A stretch of 64,000 nucleotides of DNA from the NCBI GenBank assembly GCA_040757595.1, contig JBFLWP010000002.1, forward strand, positions 124,001-188,000, given 5' to 3'. The notes below the pieces were generated by a model. It was not told the DNA's origin, searched no databases, and saw only the letters and a list, made by a program, of their open reading frames with translations. This DNA comes from Nitrospirota bacterium (GTDB lineage: Bacteria; Nitrospirota; Nitrospiria; Nitrospirales; Nitrospiraceae). A program made the translations under genes and the position numbers. Positions 26,861 to 37,204 of this stretch are shown here, in pieces. The first letter of the stretch is position 1. Every line of letters starts with the position of its first letter.

Positions 26861-29413
26861 GTGAAAATGTTCAAGAGGTTGCGCCGGGCTATCCTGATTT
26901 GCTGCGGAGTGTTCGTGGCGTTGAGCCATGGAACCCGTGCGTGGGCGGCCTGTGAAGGCTTGACTGGCCTGGATCAGGCTCGGTGTTATCTCAATCAGCA
27001 GCCAAGCCGGAATCCGCTGACTTCGGGCAGCTTCGGCGCGCAACCCTCCACAGTCGTCCCCCAATATGATCCATCAGCACCGGTCCCCACGGATCTGTAT
27101 AGCACCAGCGGGAATGCGAACCGGCTGACCCAGGAAGGCAACACGGCGCTCCAGCAGAATGAGATGATCCCGTCCCTGTTGCGGAGCCGGCAAGATGCCA
27201 AAGCCTGGTCGCTCCGTGATAGCCCATTCATGCTGAACGGCCAACAAGCCCTCCAATCCGTCTCGCCCTTGGCCGGCCTCAGTCAGCAATGCTCCTTGCA
27301 GGACGTGTGCGTGTCGCGCGCGGAGCCGAGCGTGGACACCGTGACCTGCCGGGAGCCCGCATCCCAACTGCATATTTGCTCGGAGGGCACGGCCGTCGCC
27401 CACCTGATCGCGCCGGCCGAATTCCAGCCCGTCGATAACGGCCAACATGATCCGATCGCCGGGTTCTGCGAGAACCACTTCCACAATCAGAGCGACGAAT
27501 ATGGTCTGTCCGGATCCTGTTACATCTTCAAAGTCCCGGCGTACGACACGACCGTCTGGCCGTGGCGGTTCCAAGTCTGCGCGAAAGCATGGTACCGCTA
27601 TAAGGGCGAAGTGTTTCCGATCACCGAATCCTGTCTCTGGGTCAACGAAGGGGAAGCGTTTGACCGCCTCACCCTGCAAACCTATCACAGCGCCGGCTCC
27701 GGCTGTTGCGGCACGACGCGCTTCGAAGTCACCATCAGCGGCAGGATCGCCAACGGATTCGGGGAGGTCACGTTCACCCCGGGACAGGGGATCGCGCATG
27801 TTCAGACTCTTGGGTTCACCTATGTGCCCCCCAACTATACCGTCGAGATGGTGGATGCGAACGGGCAGCCGATGCTCGGCTGCTCGATTCCTGACGGGGC
27901 GCCATCCGAATGCCAGGCCCAGGAAGAAGCCTGCACGGGGGTCGAGGAAACGCGAGTGGTGGATGGGGTGGCCGTGCTGATCCCCTGCACGTCCAAGACC
28001 AACTATATCCAGTGTCGGATTGCCGACACCTGCGCGCAATACAAAACCCAGGGAGGATGCACGACCGTCTCAAGCCGCTGCGGCCAGGAAGACATCCATG
28101 GACAATGCCTCTGGTACGAAAACACCATGCAGTGTCAGCGGCCAGGGTCCTGTCTGGATGCGCATCAAGTCATGCAATGCTCGCAGTGCGGGACGCCGGA
28201 GAGTCCCGTGCCCTTCTGCATTGATACCACCACGGCGCCAAATCGCAACCTGCCGCTCGCGGCCGGCTACCTCGAACTCTTCCAGCAACTGCGTCGTGAT
28301 TACGACCCGACCTCGCTCACGATCTTCAAGGGAACTCCTCGGCGTTGCCAATATCAGACCATGCTCGAACAAGGGCTCTCGACGACCATGAATACCGCGT
28401 TATCCTCGTTGATCGGGGCGGGGACCGGCGGCGGACTCGGCGCGTTCATGTCCGGGGCGACCGCCGTCGCCGGCGGCGCAATGGCCGGACCGATCGATTG
28501 CTGCAATCTCAACATCCAGAAGAAGATTTCGACCGTCACGATCGCCGCGAATGCCGCCGTACACGTCTCGCAATATGCCCTGGAATACGCTGCGCACGCT
28601 CAAGAAGTCGCAGAAAATGCCATCCAGACGGCCGATCAAGCGATCATGCAAGCCGATCAGATTCGTCTGGGGACCGAGACCGTGTCGGGGGCCCTCGCCG
28701 AATCCGGCAATCAGGCGGCCGGCGAGGTCATGAGCCAAGCGGCCAGCAACGGCGGCGACTATATTCAGATGGCCAACGAATGGTCCGTGGCGGCGAAGGA
28801 GGCGTTGGCGGCCGGCGATGCGGCACAGGCGACGGAATTCGCCGAGAAGGCCCAGGAAATGGCGAATAACGCCGGAGAAGTGATGGGGTCATCTCTCGGA
28901 AGTGCTGACTCGATGCTCTCGGCGGCCGGCGATTTGGCGAGCGGCTTGACCTCGTTGGGGGTCAGCATGGCACTCAACATAGCGAAAAGCGCGCTCCTCG
29001 ATCAGCTCGTGGGCCTCAAATGCGATAGTGACGATGTGCTGCTCTCGGTCGAGCGGAATTCCGGTCTTGCCGTCTTCGTGGGGACGCGATGCGTGAAGTG
29101 GTTGGAGCTGGGATTCGCCAAGTCCTGCCGGGTGAAGGAAGAAGTCTGGTGCTCGTTCAAGTCGATCCTGGCTCGGTTGGTCCATCAACAAGGAAGACCG
29201 CAAATCGGTCGTTCGTTCGGGGTCGTCCATGACGGCGCCGATTCGCCGGATTGCGGCGGGCTCACGATCCCGGAATTCGCGGCGATGCGGTTCGACCAAA
29301 TGAATCTGCAGGAGTTCTACGACCACTTGAATCCGCAAGCCTCCGGATTCGCCATGAACCGCGCCGGCATTCGAAATGCCACGACCTATATCCGGCAGAA
29401 GGGGGGCCCATGA
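26861..29413 (+). CDS. traN: Mating-pair stabilisation protein TraN
   Basis: A signal peptide (ILICCGVFVALSHGTRAWA) leads an 850-residue cysteine-rich protein with more than 40 cysteines, typical of TraN. The central region contains CSIPDGAPSECQAQEEACTG and many C-x-C spacings. The part after about residue 550 is Ala-rich and helical (AEKAQEMANNAGE). TraN lies in the outer membrane and contacts the recipient. It is coupled to traU by an ATGA overlap. Confidence 0.9.
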   Translation: MKMFKRLRRAILICCGVFVALSHGTRAWAACEGLTGLDQARCYLNQQPSRNPLTSGSFGAQPSTVVPQYDPSAPVPTDLYSTSGNANRLTQEGNTALQQNEMIPSLLRSRQDAKAWSLRDSPFMLNGQQALQSVSPLAGLSQQCSLQDVCVSRAEPSVDTVTCREPASQLHICSEGTAVAHLIAPAEFQPVDNGQHDPIAGFCENHFHNQSDEYGLSGSCYIFKVPAYDTTVWPWRFQVCAKAWYRYKGEVFPITESCLWVNEGEAFDRLTLQTYHSAGSGCCGTTRFEVTISGRIANGFGEVTFTPGQGIAHVQTLGFTYVPPNYTVEMVDANGQPMLGCSIPDGAPSECQAQEEACTGVEETRVVDGVAVLIPCTSKTNYIQCRIADTCAQYKTQGGCTTVSSRCGQEDIHGQCLWYENTMQCQRPGSCLDAHQVMQCSQCGTPESPVPFCIDTTTAPNRNLPLAAGYLELFQQLRRDYDPTSLTIFKGTPRRCQYQTMLEQGLSTTMNTALSSLIGAGTGGGLGAFMSGATAVAGGAMAGPIDCCNLNIQKKISTVTIAANAAVHVSQYALEYAAHAQEVAENAIQTADQAIMQADQIRLGTETVSGALAESGNQAAGEVMSQAASNGGDYIQMANEWSVAAKEALAAGDAAQATEFAEKAQEMANNAGEVMGSSLGSADSMLSAAGDLASGLTSLGVSMALNIAKSALLDQLVGLKCDSDDVLLSVERNSGLAVFVGTRCVKWLELGFAKSCRVKEEVWCSFKSILARLVHQQGRPQIGRSFGVVHDGADSPDCGGLTIPEFAAMRFDQMNLQEFYDHLNPQASGFAMNRAGIRNATTYIRQKGGP

Positions 29414-30492
29414 GCGCCCGCACACTCCTGCTCGCCTTTGGATGGGCCCTGGCCGTGGCGGCGTTGATCGTTTGGCCGGATGACACTCGGGCGGAGAGCA
29501 CCCCCGGTTGCCGGGAAAACAACCTGTTCGGCGAAGTCATTGATCGGACCTGCTGGGAATGTATCTTCCCGGTCAGTTTCGCTGGATTCGTGCTGCACCA
29601 AGGCGACCAACCGGCGCACGACCCCGCCAAAGGTCAAACCAGCACGCTCTGTTTTTGTTGTCGTGAAGGAGAAATCGATTGCCCCCCCAGTGTGCCGATC
29701 GGCTATTGGGAGCCGGTTCGATTAGTCGAGATCGTCCATGAGCCGTTCTGCTTTCCGTCCTTTGGCGGGGTCGATCTCAACGGCGAGACCGATGTGGAAG
29801 GACGCGGGAGCGTGGGCAGCAGTCAAGCCGATCCGGAACGGGACATGGCGTATCTGAATGCGCATCTCGTGGAGTTCCCCTTGTTTGCGATCATCGGCTT
29901 GGTGACGGATGTCTTTTGTTTGAACGGGTTGTCCTTTACCGACAACATCGACGTCGTCTATCTGACCGAACTCGATCCTCTCTGGAGCGATGATGTGGCC
30001 GCCACGGTCATGGCTCCCGAGGCGGCCTTGATCGCAAATCCCATCGCACAAGCCGCCTGTGCGGCCGATGCGATCGCAGCCAGCAGTGGATTTCCGATTG
30101 ACGCGATGTGGTGGTGCGCGGGCGCCTGGGGATCGCTCTATCCGCCGACGGGCAACGTCTCCGGGGCGACGGCGGGGCCGGTGAAGTCTTCCGCCTTGAC
30201 CATGTCCCGGCTGATCGCCCACATGGCCCGTCTCGGAACAGAATGGTATACGGCCGGGGTCGAGGGTAATATTTGCTATGATTATCCGACGTTTATGATC
30301 GTCAAGAGCCAGTATAAGTTTCAGTTGTTGTGGCCCATCGCGAATACGGCCGGCGCCGGGATCCCGTGCTGCTCTCCGTTGGGCCGGACGACCTTCATGT
30401 GGGGGATGAGTAAAACCGTCCCGAGTTGGCCGGAGGATTTTGTCTACCTCCTCTGGCGCCTGCAGAATTGCTGCATGCGGTTGGGCGCGTAG
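29410..30492 (+). CDS. traU: Conjugal transfer protein TraU
   Basis: ATG within the ATGA overlap is chosen; the open frame extends upstream inside traN. A signal peptide is followed by a cysteine-rich protein: CWECIFPVSFAGF, TLCFCCREGEIDCPP, PIGYWEPVRLVEIV and MWWCAGAWGSLYPPTG, which are TraU signatures. Length is 360 residues. Periplasmic and needed for DNA transfer. Confidence 0.93.
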   Translation: MSARTLLLAFGWALAVAALIVWPDDTRAESTPGCRENNLFGEVIDRTCWECIFPVSFAGFVLHQGDQPAHDPAKGQTSTLCFCCREGEIDCPPSVPIGYWEPVRLVEIVHEPFCFPSFGGVDLNGETDVEGRGSVGSSQADPERDMAYLNAHLVEFPLFAIIGLVTDVFCLNGLSFTDNIDVVYLTELDPLWSDDVAATVMAPEAALIANPIAQAACAADAIAASSGFPIDAMWWCAGAWGSLYPPTGNVSGATAGPVKSSALTMSRLIAHMARLGTEWYTAGVEGNICYDYPTFMIVKSQYKFQLLWPIANTAGAGIPCCSPLGRTTFMWGMSKTVPSWPEDFVYLLWRLQNCCMRLGA

Positions 30493-30542
30493 GCGCCGGC
30501 CCTCCTTGATCTCCTCCTCCCGCCGTCCACGCAAGCGTTTGG

Positions 30543-30551
30543 ACGTAATAT
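30543..30551 (+). promoter_or_regulatory. ACGTAATAT leader motif before thioredoxin-like gene
   Basis: GGACGTAATATAGAGGTGATG: the motif is followed directly by AGAGGTG, which doubles as the ribosome site of the gene at 30559. Confidence 0.55.
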
Positions 30552-30558
30552 AGAGGTG

Positions 30559-30996
30559 ATGCCGCCGATCTGGGAGAAGACGTGTGCGTTCGCGTTGGCC
30601 TTCTCGATCAGCCTCGCCTCGATGGCATGGGCTGTCGAGGGGGAGCGGGCGATCATGGCCCTTTCCCGGATGGCCGAACTTCTCGTGGTGACTGCTCCAG
30701 GGTGTCAACCCTGTCCGGAACAGGTGGCCTACGCGCAAGCCGTCGCCGATCGGTACGGCTACCGAGTGCGGACCGTTGACCTCTCCGATCTCTCGACTCG
30801 GACGGTTCCAACCACGCTCTTCGCCATGCTCGAGCCCCTGCGCCCGACCTTGGGCGGCAAGACGCCCGTGGTCTTTGTGGCGGTCCCGGCTCTTCCGGCC
30901 TTGCTCCCCATCGTCTCCTCGTCCTCGCTTCCCCATTCGGCGGACGAACTCTCGGAGCGGCTTGGGATCGTGGCGGATCTCGCGTATGCCCAGTGA
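30559..30996 (+). CDS. Small periplasmic thioredoxin-like protein
   Basis: A signal peptide (FALAFSISLASMAWA) is followed by VVTAPGCQPCPEQVAYAQAV, with a C-x-x-C motif (CQPC), and a short alpha/beta region with TTLFAMLEPLRPTLGGKTPV. Length is about 145 residues. It probably assists disulfide chemistry of the transfer proteins, like the adjacent TraF. It has no clear F counterpart. Confidence 0.6.
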   Translation: MPPIWEKTCAFALAFSISLASMAWAVEGERAIMALSRMAELLVVTAPGCQPCPEQVAYAQAVADRYGYRVRTVDLSDLSTRTVPTTLFAMLEPLRPTLGGKTPVVFVAVPALPALLPIVSSSSLPHSADELSERLGIVADLAYAQ

Positions 30997-31003
30997 GGAG
31001 CGA

Positions 31004-31936
31004 ATGATTCGCAATCGGAACGCAGTCGTGATGCTGCTCTTCGCGGCGCTCGTGACGATCCTCTGGAGCGGCGTCGGCCGTGGAGAGGAGAATTTCTTCG
31101 GCTTGAACGAGAAGAAAGGGTGGTTTTGGTATGAGGACCCCCCGGATCCGCCCAAACCGGAGCATCAGGACGTCACGCCGGACGTGTCCGTCACCGTCTT
31201 GAAGAAGCCCAAAGCGCTGACCTGGGAGGAGCTGAAACGGATCTCCCTTGAGACGGTAGATCTTGACACGCTTCCGGCTCGATGGCTGCGCGCCATCGCG
31301 GATGCCAAGCGGGAATATGCGCTGGACGACCCCATTCCTGAGCGGGTCAAGGACTACATCGTGGTGCAACGTGCGGTCTTTGCTCGGAGCGAACGGTTTA
31401 CGTCCTCGTGGCAGGTGGTCATGTATGCCAATCCGGACCTTGACTACAGCAGCCAGCATCCGACCTCCGAGTTCGGGCATCAGGTGGAGGCGGATCTGGT
31501 TGCGGCGCGGGAAGAGGAACAATTGCGGAAAATCGCCGAGCGTGGCGGTCTCTTCTTCTTCTTCACCTCGACGTGCAAATTCTGCCAGGAGCAGGCCAAA
31601 ACCTTGCGGGTCTTCGCTGATACCTATGGCTTCTCGGTGCTGCCGATCTCGCTGGACGGGAAGGCGCTCCCTGAATTCCCAAATGTGAACGTGGACAACG
31701 GCATCGCCAAGCGGTTGGAGGTCAAGATGGTACCCACCCTCTATCTTGCGATCCCGGATGAGCGGGTCCTCACACCAATCGGCGCGGGAGTGCTCACGGT
31801 GTCGGACCTGAAGGAGCGGATCCTCCGCATGGCAGGGGTTCCGCCGGCCAAGGGGCTTGATCCGGCAACCTCATCCGAACCGGTCCCGACCACCGCGGCC
31901 GTGATCGCTCCACGCCCGGGCCGGTCTGCAAACTAG
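31004..31936 (+). CDS. traF: Conjugal transfer protein TraF (thioredoxin fold)
   Basis: GAGGAG precedes the chosen ATG. A signal peptide (VVMLLFAALVTILWSGVGRG), then KKGWFWYEDPP (a TraF hallmark), a helical segment and a thioredoxin domain with FFFTSTCKFCQEQAK (CKFC near residue 192) and the cis-Pro VPTLYLA. Many F-type TraF lack the cysteines; here they are present. Length is 310 residues. Confidence 0.9.
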   Translation: MIRNRNAVVMLLFAALVTILWSGVGRGEENFFGLNEKKGWFWYEDPPDPPKPEHQDVTPDVSVTVLKKPKALTWEELKRISLETVDLDTLPARWLRAIADAKREYALDDPIPERVKDYIVVQRAVFARSERFTSSWQVVMYANPDLDYSSQHPTSEFGHQVEADLVAAREEEQLRKIAERGGLFFFFTSTCKFCQEQAKTLRVFADTYGFSVLPISLDGKALPEFPNVNVDNGIAKRLEVKMVPTLYLAIPDERVLTPIGAGVLTVSDLKERILRMAGVPPAKGLDPATSSEPVPTTAAVIAPRPGRSAN

Positions 31937-31968
31937 GATGGTTGTCTGAAGGGATTCTGGAACCGCTT

Positions 31969-33354
31969 ATGCAACGGGTCGTCGGTCTGATCGTGGTCGC
32001 GTCCGTCTTCTGGCACGGCATCGCCTGGGCAGGCCTGGACAGTGAGCTCGGGCAGATGTTTCAGTCTTGGGGCATCTCCGGTGGGGCAACGGTCAACCAG
32101 GGCGGGGCCTATCAATCCCAGCAGCGGGGGTTTCTCTCCGGAGGCAGTGTCAGCGTGCGCGTCTACCGTCGTCCGCTCCCGCCGCTGGTGTCCTTTTCGA
32201 GACCTCGATTCAACGTCGGTTGCAACGGGATCGACGTGTATCTCGGGGCCTTTTCCTACGCCAAACTCGACCGGTTCGTCCAGATGCTCCAACAATTGGG
32301 GATGGGCGTGGTCGCCGGCTACGCCTTCAAGTTAGCGATGAAGGAGCTCTGCGAAACCTGCTCCAATGTCATGGATAACCTGGAGTCGGCCATCCGGTCC
32401 TTAAATGCCCTGACCAATCTCCAGCCCTGCCAGGCGAGCGTCAGACAGATCGAGAACACAGGGAAGAAGATCATGAACGCCGGATCGGAGCTGTGGGACA
32501 GCATCAAGGCCGCGGAAGGCGAATTGAGCGACCGGCTGGAAGGCAAGGGGAAGAAGCCTGATGCCGACAAACTCGCCGACATGAACAAGAACGACGAGAC
32601 GAGAGTCTCGTTCAACCTGGTGCATGATCCGCTCAAAAAGGCCGGCGTGGACGATGACACGATCCGCCTCATCATGTCGGCCACGGGGACCTTGACGGTC
32701 AACAATAACGGGACCCCGAAATGGGTGGGGGCCACGCTGTCCCTCGATCAGCTGGTGGATCTCAGGCCTGGGGATTCCGCCACGATCTTGATGTGCGGCG
32801 ACGAGTCGTGTCTCACCGTCGATGAAGTCGAGATTCCGCCCGGGGACATCACGGGTCTGGGTAAGCGCGTCAGGGACGCCATGGAATCCATTGCCGATAA
32901 GCTCGTGAATCGGACGGTCGAGCTCACCACCGAGGAACGGAAGATGGTGGAGATGTCCCCGCTGCCGTTCATGGTCAAACTGAGGCAGCAGAGCGTCGAG
33001 CGGAAAACCATGGCCGGGTACATCGAACGGAACGCGGAGGTCGTCTCCGTCGAAATGGCCCGTAAATGGATTGAGTTTGCCGTTCATGAAGCGCTCAAAA
33101 CGTTGGACTCCCTGAAGGAACTCCATCCGAATGCCGCGCTCTCGCCGGAGATGGAACGGAACGCCAGGGAAGCCCTGCAAGCCCGCGTCTGGATGGCGTC
33201 GGCCGACGCGGATAACCGCCTGCAACGCCTGACCGCGGCGATGCCGGTCGAAGTAATTGACCCTCACAGCAGCCGTGGAAAAGCCGTCCATGAGGCGTAC
33301 AAGACGTTGACGCAGGACCAGCCGCTCACACAGAGCACGACGATGGCGAAATGA
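31969..33354 (+). CDS. traH: Conjugal transfer protein TraH
   Basis: ATG at 31969 begins the signal peptide RVVGLIVVASVFWHGIAWA; TTG at 31942 would extend it. Typical TraH segments are SVSVRVYRRPLPPLVSFSRP, FNVGCNGIDVYLGAFSYAKL and LCETCSNVMDNLESAI, with a long helical C-terminus. Length is 461 residues. Periplasmic, part of the pilus assembly complex. The stop overlaps traG (ATGA). Confidence 0.93.
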   Translation: MQRVVGLIVVASVFWHGIAWAGLDSELGQMFQSWGISGGATVNQGGAYQSQQRGFLSGGSVSVRVYRRPLPPLVSFSRPRFNVGCNGIDVYLGAFSYAKLDRFVQMLQQLGMGVVAGYAFKLAMKELCETCSNVMDNLESAIRSLNALTNLQPCQASVRQIENTGKKIMNAGSELWDSIKAAEGELSDRLEGKGKKPDADKLADMNKNDETRVSFNLVHDPLKKAGVDDDTIRLIMSATGTLTVNNNGTPKWVGATLSLDQLVDLRPGDSATILMCGDESCLTVDEVEIPPGDITGLGKRVRDAMESIADKLVNRTVELTTEERKMVEMSPLPFMVKLRQQSVERKTMAGYIERNAEVVSVEMARKWIEFAVHEALKTLDSLKELHPNAALSPEMERNAREALQARVWMASADADNRLQRLTAAMPVEVIDPHSSRGKAVHEAYKTLTQDQPLTQSTTMAK

Positions 33355-36300
33355 CCTGGGAAATCCTCGCAATCGGCAACGGTGATTTGCTGTGGCAGAT
33401 CTTCAACGGGGTCAAACTGCTGACCCAGGGCCCCTGGTTCAGCCTCATGCAAGTCGTCGCGTTGCTTGCCATTCTAGCCGGGCTGACGATCGCGGCCGTG
33501 AAGCCTGACAGCTCCATGCATCAGGTGCTACTGCTGCCCATCCTGACGATCCTGATCATCGCGCTGGTCAGTTCCGGCATCAAGGTCAACGTCGCCATCA
33601 CGGACGTCTTGAATCCCACGACGCGGCAAGAGGTCCTGACCGACGTCCCGATCGGCGTGGCGCTGCCCTGGTGGATCCAGAGTCAATTCAGCTACGAATT
33701 GACGAGCCTGGTGAACGGGGCCTTCAGTGCCTCGGGGAAGCCGACGGTGTTCGAAGGCTTCATGAAACATCAGCTTGAACTGCAAGCCCTCATGACCGCG
33801 CAGCTGCCCGTCGGCGACGCCCGGCAGACCATGATTTCGTTCCTCAGTGAATGCGTGTTTCTCAACATGATCGGCGATGGACGAATCCTGAGCCCGAATC
33901 AGCTGCGGGACAGTCGCGATCTGCTGGGCGCGATTGGGGTCAACATGGTGGACCGGGTCCGCGCCAGCAACATGTTCGTCGATGGCAATATCGCCGCGAA
34001 CCGGCTCTGCCAAGATGCGTTCTTCAACAACGACGACGGGATCCTCGGGGTGCGCGCGATCTTCGGCGCGGACAACAACGGGGCCGACGGCGCCCATCCG
34101 GATTATCAGAAAGTCCTCCATCGGCTGATGCTGGTCACCGGGACCTCCGATTACAACGCGCTGGAAACCGAACTCGAAACCATGTTTGTCGGACTGACGG
34201 GCGTCCCCCTGCAGACGTGGACGAGCGAGTTCGGGTCATCGGCGCAGATCCGCGTTCCGCTCAATACCGTCCTGATTCGCGACGTCTGGGAGTCCGCCGT
34301 CGTCGTCGCCTTGGAAGCCGATCAGAACGTCGCCGGGGTGACCCGGCTCATGATCAGTTCGTTACGACGCGAACTGCAATACCAGACGTTCAGTCAGTCG
34401 TGGACGCTCAGTCAATGGGTGCCCATGATGCGCAGCCTCGCCGAATGCTTGGTGCTGATCATGGCCCCGTTCGGGCTCATCATCATGATGGCCAATGCGC
34501 GCCTCTTCGGAGTCGGCGCGTTCGTCAAGATGTTTCTGTGGCTGGCGCTCTGGTGGCCGCTGCTGGCCTTGCTGGATGCGACCATGTACTTCTACGCCGC
34601 CCGGGAATTGCGCATGGCGATGTTGTGCCCCAACGGGGCGCCGGATTCCTTGTTCAATTGGATCCAGCAGGCCATGACCACGCTGGGCAGCAATGCCATC
34701 GCGTGCCAGGGGATCACGCTCAGGAACTATGACCAGATCAAAACCATCATCTTGTCCATTAACGCGGTCGGCAACAACTTGATTGCGAGCGTGCCGGTCC
34801 TGGCCGGGGCCATCGTGTACACCGGGGGCAATCTCGCCGGCTCCGTGGCGGAACGGGTCGCCCAATCGGCCCCCGACAGCGGCGGGGTCTCGAAAAGCGC
34901 CGGGGCCGGCAAGCTGGACGCAGTCGGGTATGAAGGGGGAGGACGGATGATCACCTGGTCGCAGGAAACCGGCCTGACCTCCACGGCCGACTATATGCGT
35001 GGGGTGAAAGCGACTCATCGATCGGATGGATCGTCGGTGTATAGCGGCCTGGAAGGCAATTACACGACCGATCGCTTCGGGAACGTGATTGCCGGATCTC
35101 GCGTGCGACAGACGGAGGATGGGTCCACCGTGGAAACCACCGGCAACGGCAACGTTCAGAGGGTGACAACGACCCGGATGCGCGCGGATGGGACGAGCGA
35201 ACAGGTCGTTCAGACGTACAATACCGCCGGCGGCCAGAGACAGCTGTTCAGCACGGATACCTTCACGCGCTCCGCGGAGGGATTGACCGTACGCGGGGAG
35301 TTCAACGCCGACGGGAAAGGCACGATACAAGAGACGGGCGTCGATCGAGCCACCGGCCACGTCATCGAGCGGAAGCTCAACCAGGATCGGAGCGGTTCGG
35401 AGTCGCGTTCAGGGCAAGCGTGGGTGCCGGTGCTCCAGGAGGACGGATCGACTCGATCCGTGTTGATGGATGGCGAAATCCGGAGCCGATACGACAACGG
35501 CACGACGACGCCTATAACCGCGACGTTCAGGATGAATGACGAAAAAGGGACGCACCTCAGGCATGCCCGGTGGAATGCCGAGAAAGGCGCCTTCGAGTTT
35601 ATGGCTGGGCAGTCGGCGCGCGCCATCACGGATACGCGAGCCGCCATCGACCCCACGACCGGCAAACCGGCATTTCAGGAAATGGTCCTGGCCCCCGATG
35701 GAACGGTCGTAAGCCGAACCTATCGATCCGGCGCGTCGTCGCAGAACGACAGTTTCGAGGCCGATATCGACGGCGAACATCTGCGAGGCCGAGCGTCCAC
35801 GTTCATCGCCAATGACGGAACTCAGATCAAGCTCTTCGACGGCACCGTCCAGGGGGCTGACGGACAGGTCAGAAGAGCGACCGGCCTGATCTCCTCGGAC
35901 GCCGAAGGCCGTTCGAAGTTCGTGCAGCGCGACGATCTGGCAGGGATCGCCGGCGAAGACCGCGCGTTCAAGGGCAAGGTCGATAACTTCGAGCTCGAGG
36001 GTTCGCGTCGATGGCAATCCGTGGGAGGCAGGCTCATCGAAACCTTTTCCGGCTTGGTAGACGGCAGGCAGGGACACGGGATGTTCGTACGCGATAGGCA
36101 TGGCACTGAACGCTTTGTGCGTCTCGAGGCAAAGGGCGGGCTGAACATCCAACAGGAGGACGTCAATAATACCGTTCGTGAGCGGCTGAACATCAATCGC
36201 GAGAAGAACGTCAAGGATACGGTGAGCGAGAACATCGCACCTCATGAATGGACGGATGATGAGGGAAAGACGCATCGAGGGTTCAGTCGTGTCGTCACGG

Positions 36301-37169
36301 ATGCGGCGGGCAACGTTCTGACCTCCGAGCTGACGGATCTCCAGTCCCAAAAAGTCTGGCAGGCTTTTCAGGATCCGAAGACCGGAACATCCCATTACGG
36401 CGTCGCCGATCGTGTCATGACCTCTGGCGGCGCATACCGGATCCTGAAATTTCAGGAGATCGGCCAGGCCGAGATCGAACGGAACGGGTTTGCCACATCC
36501 ATGAAGCTGCTGTGGGACATTGATGAGAAGAAGAAAAAGAATGAGAAAAAGGAACTCTTTTCCAGGAGCGAGAAGGGGCAGGAGGTCAGGGATGCGTTTA
36601 CTTATAGCCTCGACCGAAGGGTCGAAGCGGCGGTCAGTGCGGCCTCCGGTTTTCTTAAAGAAGAAACCAACGATCTGACAAAAGGCGACCCACTCGCAAT
36701 AACGGGCTACGATGTGTCTCGCGACAAAACTCTACTGTACGCGGCATACCTCGATAAAGGCATCGAGATTACCCAAAAATTCGCCGACGTGGTGAATGAA
36801 CTAATTGGAGCGGGAAAGATTGGGAATGCCGCGAAGAAAGCGAATTCGTTCATGAAAAGGAAGTTCGGAGGCGGATCGGGCGGTTCGGCTGGAGGATCGA
36901 ATCCGTTACGCGGCGGCGGGGGCGGCGGCGGGAGCGTCGGCGGTCCGAAACGCGGGGGCGGCGGCGGGCCGCGCGAGCACTTGATGTCCCCTGAACCGGC
37001 CGATCCGGGGAGAACCGCCATGATCGAGCGCGCCCACGTCGAAGGCCATCCCGATGTGACCTTCCGCGCATATAGACGGAGGCGGTCGGCTCCGGCGCAG
37101 CAGCAGACTCCGCCGGAAGGGCCGTCGCCAGGGAGACGGGCCAGTGTGCCCCGCGACAGCGTTCAATAG
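33351..37169 (+). CDS. traG: Mating-pair stabilisation/exclusion protein TraG
   Basis: The N-terminal part (about 1-490) has several membrane helices (VVALLAILAGLTIAAV, LLLPILTILIIALVSSGI, LVLIMAPFGLIIMMANARLFG, FLWLALWWPLLALLDATMYFYA), as in TraG_N. The remaining 780 residues are a beta-rich series of DGT/GRV-type turns (about 530-900), then helices and a Gly/Pro-rich basic tail. The C-terminal part differs in composition from F TraG, whose C-terminus is helical. At 1,272 residues it is longer than F TraG (about 940). Confidence 0.88.
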   Translation: MTWEILAIGNGDLLWQIFNGVKLLTQGPWFSLMQVVALLAILAGLTIAAVKPDSSMHQVLLLPILTILIIALVSSGIKVNVAITDVLNPTTRQEVLTDVPIGVALPWWIQSQFSYELTSLVNGAFSASGKPTVFEGFMKHQLELQALMTAQLPVGDARQTMISFLSECVFLNMIGDGRILSPNQLRDSRDLLGAIGVNMVDRVRASNMFVDGNIAANRLCQDAFFNNDDGILGVRAIFGADNNGADGAHPDYQKVLHRLMLVTGTSDYNALETELETMFVGLTGVPLQTWTSEFGSSAQIRVPLNTVLIRDVWESAVVVALEADQNVAGVTRLMISSLRRELQYQTFSQSWTLSQWVPMMRSLAECLVLIMAPFGLIIMMANARLFGVGAFVKMFLWLALWWPLLALLDATMYFYAARELRMAMLCPNGAPDSLFNWIQQAMTTLGSNAIACQGITLRNYDQIKTIILSINAVGNNLIASVPVLAGAIVYTGGNLAGSVAERVAQSAPDSGGVSKSAGAGKLDAVGYEGGGRMITWSQETGLTSTADYMRGVKATHRSDGSSVYSGLEGNYTTDRFGNVIAGSRVRQTEDGSTVETTGNGNVQRVTTTRMRADGTSEQVVQTYNTAGGQRQLFSTDTFTRSAEGLTVRGEFNADGKGTIQETGVDRATGHVIERKLNQDRSGSESRSGQAWVPVLQEDGSTRSVLMDGEIRSRYDNGTTTPITATFRMNDEKGTHLRHARWNAEKGAFEFMAGQSARAITDTRAAIDPTTGKPAFQEMVLAPDGTVVSRTYRSGASSQNDSFEADIDGEHLRGRASTFIANDGTQIKLFDGTVQGADGQVRRATGLISSDAEGRSKFVQRDDLAGIAGEDRAFKGKVDNFELEGSRRWQSVGGRLIETFSGLVDGRQGHGMFVRDRHGTERFVRLEAKGGLNIQQEDVNNTVRERLNINREKNVKDTVSENIAPHEWTDDEGKTHRGFSRVVTDAAGNVLTSELTDLQSQKVWQAFQDPKTGTSHYGVADRVMTSGGAYRILKFQEIGQAEIERNGFATSMKLLWDIDEKKKKNEKKELFSRSEKGQEVRDAFTYSLDRRVEAAVSAASGFLKEETNDLTKGDPLAITGYDVSRDKTLLYAAYLDKGIEITQKFADVVNELIGAGKIGNAAKKANSFMKRKFGGGSGGSAGGSNPLRGGGGGGGSVGGPKRGGGGGPREHLMSPEPADPGRTAMIERAHVEGHPDVTFRAYRRRRSAPAQQQTPPEGPSPGRRASVPRDSVQ

Positions 37170-37204
37170 GGAACCGAATCTGAATCGCAAGGAGGGTTGC
37201 CGCC

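Noticed and set aside
29722-31155. 477-residue minus-strand frame across traU and the thioredoxin-like gene
   Set aside because: It overlaps three well-supported plus-strand genes and has no recognisable domain.
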